A model generated the notes under the pieces. The model saw nothing but the letters and a program-made list of their open reading frames with translations. It ran no database searches and was not told where the DNA came from. Below are positions 58,030 through 64,000 of a DNA stretch of 64,000 bases, piece after piece. Each line of letters begins with the position of its first letter. Position 1 is the first letter of the stretch. This DNA is from Chryseobacterium sp. KLBC 52. GTDB lineage: Bacteria; Bacteroidota; Bacteroidia; Flavobacteriales; Weeksellaceae. Position numbers and translations under genes: made by a program. The stretch covers positions 124,001 through 188,000 of the forward strand of contig NZ_QDFZ01000002.1 in the NCBI RefSeq assembly GCF_003347605.1, written 5' to 3'.

Positions 58030-58123
58030 AGGCCTGAACCATGGTGGAATACTAGGAATAATGTAGTAGCGTAAGCTAAGACAAATTAATATACTAACCG
58101 TTCTACTTTTTGTGAGACGCTTC
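58030..58123 (+). repeat. Degenerate copy of groEL 3' end and terminator
   Basis: GGTGGAAT, then AGGAATAATGTAGTAGCG, a GACAAATTAATATA stretch and ACCGTTCT-like words line up with the last codons of groEL and its trailer. A deletion of about 14 bases and many substitutions are present. It shares TAGTAGCG with the long copy at 59186, where true groEL has TAACAGCG, so these two copies are closer to each other. Confidence 0.65.
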
Positions 58124-58175
58124 TATTTTCAAAGCTAAAACTATAAAATAAATGAGAACAATAAAAAACTAAATT

Positions 58176-58628
58176 ATGAAAATTGAATTTATTTACCAAT
58201 TGATAAGTGGAATTTTCATTTTGTATTTCGTTATTATTTTTCTTTTCTATTATCGAAAAATAAATCAAAAAAAACAAATTGATAATTTAAAGACTTATAC
58301 TTTTGACTTTTGCACCAAGGACGATACCAATTATGAAAAATTTATGATTAACTATTTTGATCATAAGGGTTGGAAAACAACAGATGACGCTACATTTATG
58401 ATTTTAGCTAATTTTGATAAAATTTCGATAGCACTTAAACATAGAGTATTTCACGAAGAAATTATTTATGATTATTATGCCAAGTATTTTATTCAATTTT
58501 ATAGTGAGTTTCAATTTTTTATAATTCAAAGAAGAGAAATGACAGCTAATCCAGATCTTTTTATTGAGTATGAAAAATTGGTCAGACGTTGGAAAAATAA
58601 TTTCAAAAATTTCAAAATTGATTTATAA
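58176..58628 (+). CDS. Hypothetical protein with N-terminal membrane helix
   Basis: A 150-residue protein. One hydrophobic segment (ISGIFILYFVIIFLFYY, about residues 11-27) is followed by a basic stretch and a soluble domain rich in Phe, Tyr and Lys, ending RRWKNNFKNFKIDL. No family recognised. The stop overlaps the start of the next gene, so the two form an operon. Very AT-rich. The pair lies between two copies of the groEL tail, as an inserted cassette would. Confidence 0.6.
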   Translation: MKIEFIYQLISGIFILYFVIIFLFYYRKINQKKQIDNLKTYTFDFCTKDDTNYEKFMINYFDHKGWKTTDDATFMILANFDKISIALKHRVFHEEIIYDYYAKYFIQFYSEFQFFIIQRREMTANPDLFIEYEKLVRRWKNNFKNFKIDL

Positions 58629-59068
58629 TGGAACATGAAATTTTTGAAACAATAGCTAATTTTTGTAATGCAAAAAATTATCCTCTAATTTACAATAGAA
58701 TTCTCTTGCATAAATTTTATGAAGATTATAAAAAAGTAATTAATGATCATACTATAAAAGAAGGCTCAGATCCGACAAATGACACCTTGAAGGGATTTAA
58801 AAGTACACTATTAAATGATATGACATTAACATCAAACATCAAATTGGCTGAGGACGAACTAAAAAATTATTCAAAAGAAGAAATCAACAAATTTGAAAGG
58901 AAACAATCTACAAGAGCATTTTGGATAAGCGTTCTATCAGGAGTAATCGCATCTATAATTTATACTTTATTATTAATAATCTTTTTTTATCTAGGTAAAA
59001 ATCAGCTCAGCTCATGGTTAAATGACTTAAATTCAAATACCTCCCAAGAGACAAAAAAGATCGAATAG
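58628..59068 (+). CDS. Hypothetical protein with C-terminal membrane helix
   Basis: A 146-residue protein with a soluble helical N-terminal part (about residues 1-95). A strong transmembrane segment near residues 98-121 (VLSGVIASIIYTLLLIIFFYL) and a short polar tail follow. Its topology is the mirror image of its operon partner, which has the helix at the N-terminus, so the two may form a membrane complex. No family recognised. Confidence 0.6.
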   Translation: MEHEIFETIANFCNAKNYPLIYNRILLHKFYEDYKKVINDHTIKEGSDPTNDTLKGFKSTLLNDMTLTSNIKLAEDELKNYSKEEINKFERKQSTRAFWISVLSGVIASIIYTLLLIIFFYLGKNQLSSWLNDLNSNTSQETKKIE

Positions 59069-59116
59069 TGAAAAAACTATAATACTAGTGAAAATAAATT
59101 ATATCACCCTAGCTAC

Positions 59117-59136
59117 TCAAAGTCTCCTGACTTTGA
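59117..59136. repeat. Short palindrome, family copy 1
   Basis: Perfect arms TCAAAGTC and GACTTTGA around TCCT. Related copies are at 61143, 62195 and 63481. Confidence 0.6.
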
Positions 59137-59185
59137 ATAAATAATACAAATCAATTTGAAGTAAAAAGATTTTGAAGAGCAATGA

Positions 59186-59440
59186 TATGTTCCCGTACTT
59201 GAAAATGGTATCATTGCCCAAACTAAAGTAACAAGAGTTGCCCTTGAAAACGCAGCTTCCGTATCTGGAATGCTTCTTACAACCGAATGTATTATCACTG
59301 AAATAAAGAGTGCTGAACCAGCTATGCCAATGGATGGTGGAATGCCAGGAATGATGTAGTAGCGAGTCGCTGAGACAAATTTAATATATAAACCGTTCTG
59401 CTTGTAGGGCGGTTTTCTTGTTTTATGGTTTCCCGTAAGG
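59186..59440 (+). pseudogene. Partial copy of groEL 3' end with terminator
   Basis: About 255 bases aligning with 57338-57594. They run from the last roughly 60 codons of groEL, still in frame ([20 protein letters not shown], then [22 protein letters not shown], stop TAG), through the trailer and terminator to the CCCGTAAG word. By eye about nine bases in ten are the same, and many of the differences are synonymous (AAT/AAC, TCT/TCC, ACT/ACC) or conservative V to I. That pattern points to descent from another functional groEL rather than simple decay of a local duplicate. The 5' part fades out near TATGTTC. It has no start and is not expressed as a protein. Confidence 0.8.
59390..59418 (+). 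terminator. Second copy of the groEL terminator
   Basis: AAACCG and CGGTTT arms with a shortened loop (CTGCTTGTAGGG) and TTTTCTT. It lies after the groEL remnant and may end transcription of the two unknown genes upstream. The roughly 240 bases that follow, to 59659, are AT-rich with no gene seen. Confidence 0.7.
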
Positions 59441-59659
59441 AAATAGTATATTAAAATTATAATTTAGCAATATATTTAATAATATATTGATGACTTAGCA
59501 AAAGTAGTTTATAACAACAACCAATACAGAAGCTTTATTTATAATACATAACTATAATTCATACACATGATATTTTCACATAAAATTACAAAACTAAAAC
59601 TGTTTTATTTTTTAAATAATACTTTTCTAACTATTAATGCTATTATCAAATTATAATCA

Positions 59660-61120
59660 ATGGACTTATTGAAGGGAAGTGCTATAATCGCATTTGTTGT
59701 TGGATTTTGGGACAAAATAAAAACTTTTTTATGGATGATTCTTTCAACATTCATTCAAAAAGCAGAAATTAAAAATGATGATACGCATAATGAAGTAATT
59801 GGTTATTTGATTAAAAATTACAAAAAAGCTCGAAGCTATGATAAAGTTTACGGAGCTCAGTATGAATCTTTTAGAAATGGAAAATATGGATACGTTCCTT
59901 ATGAAAAATTTGGAGATAATCTCATGATTTTCTTTTCACAAAAAAAATATTTTTTTAAATTAATTAGAGTTCCATTTCTTTTTACTAAAAATAGTGTAAC
60001 ATTTCTTAGTAATGATAGTAACCCCTCAGCTCATAGTGAGACTGAGAAAACGGTATCATATATTATTTCTATTCGAGGCAGCATCAATGTCTCTGAAATC
60101 GTCGAAAAAGCAATCCATTCAAGAAATAATATTAGTTGGAATATTGAAGAAACTGAAGAAAAGGCTAATAGATTTAATATCTATTATTTTCCAGAAAGAG
60201 AACACAATGGACAAGACAGAGGATATGCAGGATATAATGGTTATTCTTGGTATAGACAGAATAATTATAAATTATTGGGTGTTACTCAAGATGAATTAGG
60301 TCGTGAATTAAAAAATAATGGAAAAGCCTTAGATAACTTATTTTTTCCTGATGATGTCAAAGAATTAATTAGTATAATTGGCTTATGGGTTAAAAGTAAA
60401 AATTGGTATAAAGAAAAAAGCATTCCTTGGAAAAGAGGTTGGCTACTATATGGACCTCCTGGAACTGGAAAAACAGCACTTGCTAGGGCTTTTGCTGAAG
60501 ATTTAGATTTACCTATTCATTTCTTTTCACTTGCCCAAATGTCTAATAATGATTTAATTAAATCATGGCAAAGTATGCAACTCAATATACCTTGTATTGC
60601 TTTGATTGAAGATATAGACAATGTTTTTAATAAAAGGAAAAATATAGCTCAATCTTCTAATCAACTTTTAGTCGGAAGCTTTTCAAGTCAAAACAATTCA
60701 AGTAATCATTCTGGAAATGAATCAAACAATGATCAACAAAATGAAATAAGAACTCCTCTTACTTTTGATACATTATTGAACTGCATAGACGGTGTAGATA
60801 AATCTGATGGTATCTTTACAATTATAACAACTAATGATATCACGAAAATTGATGAAGCAATAGGACAACCCAAAACTTTAGAAGATGGCACACAAGTTTT
60901 TATTTCTTCCAGACCTGGAAGAATTGATCGAGCAATTGAGTTAACATACATGTCAAGCGAAAACAAAATCAAAATGGCAGATAAAATATTATCTGATTTT
61001 CCTGATAAACTTCTAGAGATATATGAACATATCAAAAAAAACGAAAAAGAAACACCGGCTCAATTTCAAGAATATTGCGCTCAAATTGCATTGCAAGAAT
61101 ATTGGAAAATTAACGAATAA
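59660..61120 (+). CDS. BCS1-like AAA ATPase, membrane-anchored
   Basis: A 486-residue AAA+ ATPase. The N-terminus has one hydrophobic segment (GSAIIAFVVGFWDKIKTFLWMIL) and then a family-specific region of about 220 residues. The ATPase core has Walker A GPPGTGKT at 265-272, Walker B IALIEDID at 313-320, a TTN sensor-1 and SRPGRIDRAIE as the arginine-finger region. This order (helix, BCS1_N-like domain, AAA) resembles mitochondrial BCS1, which moves a folded protein across a membrane. Bacterial relatives are sporadic, and their function is unknown; a place in defence or toxin systems is suspected for some. A Ser/Asn-rich insert follows Walker B. Confidence 0.82.
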   Translation: MDLLKGSAIIAFVVGFWDKIKTFLWMILSTFIQKAEIKNDDTHNEVIGYLIKNYKKARSYDKVYGAQYESFRNGKYGYVPYEKFGDNLMIFFSQKKYFFKLIRVPFLFTKNSVTFLSNDSNPSAHSETEKTVSYIISIRGSINVSEIVEKAIHSRNNISWNIEETEEKANRFNIYYFPEREHNGQDRGYAGYNGYSWYRQNNYKLLGVTQDELGRELKNNGKALDNLFFPDDVKELISIIGLWVKSKNWYKEKSIPWKRGWLLYGPPGTGKTALARAFAEDLDLPIHFFSLAQMSNNDLIKSWQSMQLNIPCIALIEDIDNVFNKRKNIAQSSNQLLVGSFSSQNNSSNHSGNESNNDQQNEIRTPLTFDTLLNCIDGVDKSDGIFTIITTNDITKIDEAIGQPKTLEDGTQVFISSRPGRIDRAIELTYMSSENKIKMADKILSDFPDKLLEIYEHIKKNEKETPAQFQEYCAQIALQEYWKINE

Positions 61121-61142
61121 AATTAGTAGAATCCCCGCTCTG

Positions 61143-61160
61143 CAAAGTCTCCCGACTTTG
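61143..61160. repeat. Short palindrome, family copy 2
   Basis: Arms CAAAGTC and GACTTTG around TCCC, between the ATPase gene and the next promoter. Nearby GTCCCCGCTACCGCACGAC is GC-rich in an AT-rich context. Confidence 0.6.
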
Positions 61161-61268
61161 TCCCCGCTACCGCACGACTGCATAGTGTTGTATAAACTTT
61201 TAGATCATACTATTAGAATATTTAAATAATACCCTCACTCCCCCATTTCCTATCCCCCAACTTTTACT

Positions 61269-61276
61269 TATATTTG
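61269..61276 (+). promoter_or_regulatory. -7 box of the XRE gene
   Basis: TATATTTG fits TAnnTTTG, 20 bases before the ATG. The surrounding bases (CAACTTTTACT before, TTTCTATAACG after) recur almost unchanged before the SMI1-like gene. Confidence 0.55.
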
Positions 61277-61296
61277 TTTCTATAACGTACACAAAT

Positions 61297-61704
61297 ATGC
61301 AAAACAAAAAAATACATCAGGGGAGAAATATCAAGCGTTTTCGGGAGATGTTGGGCATCAAGCAGGAGGCTTTGGCTTTTGATCTTGGTGAAGACTGGAA
61401 CCAGAAGAAGATTTCACTTTTGGAGCAGAAAGAAACTATTGAGGATCCTTTGCTGAAAAGGATTTCTGAGGTATTGAAAATTCCTGTGGAAGCTTTCCAG
61501 AATTTTGATGAGGAAGAAGCTGTAAATGTAATTGCCAATACTTTTGGCGATCACAGTATTGGATATCAGAAAAATGATAATCCTATTTTCAATCCTATTG
61601 AACAAGTGTTAAAACTACACGAAGAAAAAATTGCGCTGTACGAAAGAATGCTGAAAGAAAAAGATGAAATGATGGCCAGGCTGGAGCAGTTGATTCAGAA
61701 ATAA
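61297..61704 (+). CDS. XRE-family helix-turn-helix regulator with coiled-coil tail
   Basis: A 135-residue DNA-binding protein. Residues 10-65 form the helix-turn-helix: IKRFREMLGIKQEALAFDLG, then QKKISLLEQKETIEDPLLKRI. A short linker leads to a charged helical tail (HEEKIALYERMLKEKDEMMARLEQLIQ) likely to form a coiled coil. This layout is frequent in flavobacterial single-gene regulators. It is less AT-rich than the genes just upstream. Its own promoter is strong by motif; targets unknown. Confidence 0.85.
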   Translation: MQNKKIHQGRNIKRFREMLGIKQEALAFDLGEDWNQKKISLLEQKETIEDPLLKRISEVLKIPVEAFQNFDEEEAVNVIANTFGDHSIGYQKNDNPIFNPIEQVLKLHEEKIALYERMLKEKDEMMARLEQLIQK

Positions 61705-61731
61705 AAAAACAAAACTAATAACCAACCCTTC

Positions 61732-62181
61732 ATGAAACTCTATACTTTCATAGCAGCATTATTCTTGCTGTCCTTCAGCTGTGCAAAAAAAGACCAATAC
61801 AGCGTCGGCCAGGAATGGAACTACAAAACCCGCCCCACAGAAAAAAGTTCTACCCTTACCATATTAAAAATTGAAGAATATCCTGAAACCGGAAAAGTGA
61901 TTCATGTTTCCATCAGTGGTTTGAAGATGAAAAACCCTGCCAGCCCTACTGGATATGCAGAAAACCTCAGCCATCTTCCCATATCAGAAGAAGCTTTGAA
62001 CAAAAGTGTCATCAGCCTGAAAAAAGAGGCCTACAAAAAACCGGACTCCCTTGAAATGGATGGTTATTCTTACTGGAAAAAAGAGTTTGATAAAGGAAAT
62101 GCCGGGATATTTACGATTCCTGTTTCTGAGATCGTAAGTACAATGGAGAAATCTATTATTGCAGGAGATTATACTAAATAA
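61732..62181 (+). CDS. Small lipoprotein, unknown function
   Basis: A 149-residue lipoprotein. The signal YTFIAALFLLSFSC ends at the lipobox Cys17, followed by AKKDQYSVGQEWNYKTRP. Aromatic and charged residues alternate as in a beta domain. No family recognised. It follows the XRE gene by 27 bases and may be co-transcribed with it. Confidence 0.7.
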   Translation: MKLYTFIAALFLLSFSCAKKDQYSVGQEWNYKTRPTEKSSTLTILKIEEYPETGKVIHVSISGLKMKNPASPTGYAENLSHLPISEEALNKSVISLKKEAYKKPDSLEMDGYSYWKKEFDKGNAGIFTIPVSEIVSTMEKSIIAGDYTK

Positions 62182-62194
62182 AATACCTACATCA

Positions 62195-62212
62195 CAAAGT
62201 CTCTGGACTTCA
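62195..62212. repeat. Short palindrome, degenerate family copy 3
   Basis: CAAAGTC, TCTG, GACTTCA: same layout as the other copies, with the last bases changed. Confidence 0.4.
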
Positions 62213-62252
62213 GAAACAAACTATATAATTTAGAATTATCCTTGATACTGGT

Positions 62253-62747
62253 ATGAAAAACTTTAGTCTGATTTTAGCTTTATTACTTTTTTTATCTTGC
62301 AACCCACAGAAAAAATTGCAGGGAACCTATAAATCCAACAAAGCTGAATTTGGTTTCTTCGTCACCAAGATAGATTTTAAGAATAACAATGAATTTAATT
62401 ACGTGTTTTCCGGAGATCTTCAACATCAGGAACTTTCCGGGCTTTATACGGTAAGCGGCCATAATTTGTATTTAAAATTCAATAAAAATAAAGAAGAGAT
62501 CGAATCTGTACATGATTCATTAATAATAGCTGACATGTTATCCGGCAACTATAATAATTATGATTTAAAAAACGAAAACGGGATCAACTACCATTTAAAA
62601 TATAAAATCAAAGGAAATAAGCTCTTTGTTTATGACATCAAAAGTGGGCAACTGAAAAGAAAATCAAAAGTATATACTAACCAAAGGAAGTATGTATTTT
62701 GGGGCACCCGGTGGAAATACCAAACAGTTTATCTTAAAAAAATATAG
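62253..62747 (+). CDS. Small lipoprotein, lipocalin-like pattern
   Basis: A 164-residue lipoprotein with lipobox LFLSC (Cys16). The mature part starts NPQKKLQGTYKSNKAEFG and has a strand-rich rhythm (KIDFKNNNEFNYVFSG, ELSGLYTVSGHNLYLKF), in the manner of small META or lipocalin-like lipoproteins. The assignment is only by pattern. Last residues are basic (YQTVYLKKI). Confidence 0.65.
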   Translation: MKNFSLILALLLFLSCNPQKKLQGTYKSNKAEFGFFVTKIDFKNNNEFNYVFSGDLQHQELSGLYTVSGHNLYLKFNKNKEEIESVHDSLIIADMLSGNYNNYDLKNENGINYHLKYKIKGNKLFVYDIKSGQLKRKSKVYTNQRKYVFWGTRWKYQTVYLKKI

Positions 62748-62785
62748 TCCTGGAATATTAATTTAATATCTAAATTAAAATCAGA

Positions 62786-63427
62786 ATGAAAACGAATTGC
62801 AACAAATGTAAAAATGAAGTTATTACTCTAAAATTTTCTGAAGAACAAAAGCTTGATCTTTATATTTTGATGCAAAACGATTTAAAATTATTTGCTGAAA
62901 AAAAAATAATTGACGAATTCAATGTAGACAAAAATGAAGCAAAAATTATTATTCAACATGTAAACAATAGAAATGGCAGATGTGCAGCATGTGAGTTTGA
63001 AAAATTGAATGGAGAATATATTGAATGTCCCAATTGTGGTGCTTTTAATTATAATCTCAATGAACCAGTGTTTAATTTAGAATTTTGCAGTCATTTAGAA
63101 TGGTCTCTGGATTTTAAAAACATTGAAAATGAAAATATAAAATATTATGCTAAGTCTTTTTGGTGTGATGGTATAAGTCATTTACCAGAAGACTCAAAAT
63201 CTTTACTTTATCATAATATTGAAAAAAAAAGGCAAATAATAACAAAAGCCTGGATTGGATATAATGGCAATGAGATTTATGAAATGAAAATCAAGTTCGG
63301 GAAAAAAGCTATAGCAAATTATAAGAATAATAAAAGTTTAATCGAATGCATTCCAGGAAATAATGAAGTTCCGAATTGGATAAAGTTATTTATGGAGGAT
63401 AAAAAGATTGAAATTCAATTAAAATAA
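62786..63427 (+). CDS. Cysteine-cluster (zinc-ribbon-like) protein, unknown function
   Basis: A 213-residue soluble protein with three CxxC pairs: CNKC near the start, CAAC near residue 72 and CPNC near 85, which are probable zinc ligands. The first about 90 residues form the metal-binding part (KTNCNKCKNEVITLKF, GRCAACEF, YIECPNCGAFNYN). The rest, with SLDFKNIENENIKYYAKSFW, is unlike anything I recognise. AT-rich and in an accessory neighbourhood next to a SMI1/KNR4-type gene, so a toxin-immunity or defence role is conceivable but unproven. Confidence 0.65.
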   Translation: MKTNCNKCKNEVITLKFSEEQKLDLYILMQNDLKLFAEKKIIDEFNVDKNEAKIIIQHVNNRNGRCAACEFEKLNGEYIECPNCGAFNYNLNEPVFNLEFCSHLEWSLDFKNIENENIKYYAKSFWCDGISHLPEDSKSLLYHNIEKKRQIITKAWIGYNGNEIYEMKIKFGKKAIANYKNNKSLIECIPGNNEVPNWIKLFMEDKKIEIQLK

Positions 63428-63480
63428 TAACTGTGGCCAACATGAGTTTGCATCACTGTAGATGGCAGTAACCTCGCTTT

Positions 63481-63498
63481 GCAAGTCTTCCGACTTGC
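63481..63498. repeat. Short palindrome, family copy 4
   Basis: Perfect arms GCAAGTC and GACTTGC around TTCC, between the Cys-cluster gene and the SMI1-like gene. Confidence 0.55.
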
Positions 63499-63552
63499 GT
63501 CAATAAAAACAAAATCCACCAACACTCTAATTTTTATCCTCAAACTTTCTCT

Positions 63553-63560
63553 TATCTTTG
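63553..63560 (+). promoter_or_regulatory. -7 box of the SMI1-like gene
   Basis: TATCTTTG fits TAnnTTTG. Flanks CAAACTTTCTCT and TTTCAATAACG are nearly the same as at 61269. Confidence 0.5.
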
Positions 63561-63610
63561 TTTCAATAACGATCTGATCAATGTTGAATATGTAACACCA
63601 AAACAAAATA

Positions 63611-64000
63611 TGGCAACAAAAGAAGAATTCTGGGACAGGAAAAAGAAATTAAATGATGATTTCTTCGTGATGGGCTCCGTAGCCAATCCTGCAACTGAAG
63701 AACAAATTAAAAGATATGAAGAAAGCACAGGGTTTAGCTTCAGTGAAGATGTTAAGGATTTTCTGACCTCATTCGGTTCCTTACTTTTTGAAGTGAAAGA
63801 AGAGATCTGGAAACGTCCCCAGGAATTTGATGTTCTTCCAGGCTGGAAATTCGGGTATGGCTTTTTTGTGTACGGACTTTCGCAGGATGAAGAAATGCCT
63901 TCATGGATGGGATTTGAAGAAAAACATCAGGAAGCCCTTGAATATAAACAAAAGCCACTGGGACAACTATTTTTTAAACGCAGTGGAAATCTCTACAGAG
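63611..64000 (+). CDS. SMI1/KNR4 (SUKH)-family protein, C-terminus beyond the right edge
   Basis: From ATG at 63611 the frame is open for all 130 codons to the edge. It shows NPATEEQIKRYEESTGFSF and EDVKDFLTSFGSLLF, the usual start of SMI1/KNR4 (SUKH) domains, and then VLPGWKFGYGFFVYGLS. SUKH proteins in bacteria are mostly immunity proteins against polymorphic toxins. No toxin gene is visible in the window. The domain may be complete just past the edge. Confidence 0.75.

Noticed and set aside
59113..59298. A minus-strand reading frame of 61 residues over the groEL remnant.
   Set aside because: It is the antisense shadow of the groEL-derived sequence and has no coding character of its own.
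59117..63498. A CRISPR array or phage attachment sites formed by the repeated palindromes.
   Set aside because: Copies are 1-2 kb apart, imperfect, and have no regular spacers, cas genes or integrase.

Overview
The window looks like chromosome of a Chryseobacterium-type member of the Flavobacteriia (Bacteroidota). This rests on low GC, SusC/SusD outer-membrane pairs, a type IX secretion sorting domain, the lipoprotein TamL beside TamB, a fused CcoN-CcoO oxidase subunit, many -7 boxes of the flavobacterial form TAnnTTTG, and small double-glycine-leader Cys-rich peptides. The genus is inferred from gene content and was not tested by any search. No rRNA, tRNA, CRISPR array or recognisable transposase was seen.

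Layout. 1-2.3 kb: the N-terminal part of an amino acid permease and a secreted protein. 2.4-6.6 kb: a periplasmic-propeller histidine kinase with its NarL-type regulator, then a small XRE regulator. 6.8-10 kb: cbb3 oxidase (ccoNO, ccoP). 10.2-18.6 kb: tamB-tamL-brkB operon. 18.8-21.6 kb: argS, a double-glycine Cys-rich peptide gene, and a lipocalin-like lipoprotein gene interrupted by a stop codon. 21.6-31 kb: two tandem susC-susD pairs without glycoside hydrolases. 31.3-38.6 kb: housekeeping genes rnhB, yidC, pyrG, a YceI protein, radA and an ACP phosphodiesterase-like gene. 38.8-45 kb: a repeat-containing secreted protein, a DUF6702 protein and a subtilisin-like protease with a T9SS tail. 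45-48 kb: HupE/UreJ-like protein and an M1 aminopeptidase. 48.3-48.9 kb: two duplicated double-glycine peptide genes with conserved leaders. 49-55 kb: a LytS/LytTR two-component system divergent from DUF2490, CitMHS, DctA-like and TerC genes. 55.1-57.5 kb: groES, an inserted four-helix-bundle gene, and groEL.

57.5-64 kb is an AT-rich accessory stretch. It holds three unknown small proteins, a BCS1-like AAA ATPase, an XRE regulator, two small lipoproteins, a Cys-cluster protein and a partial SMI1/KNR4 protein. The 3' end of groEL with its terminator recurs twice here: a degenerate copy at 58.03-58.12 kb and a long copy at 59.19-59.44 kb. These copies bracket the unknown genes. Many differences in the long copy are silent or conservative, which suggests it came from another functional groEL, so this looks like an insertion or recombination hot spot at the groEL 3' end. 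A family of short palindromes and two near-identical promoters punctuate the same stretch.

The most interesting items are the groEL-tail-bracketed island with its AAA ATPase, the duplicated double-glycine peptides next to a LytTR two-component system, and the four-helix-bundle insertion between groES and groEL.
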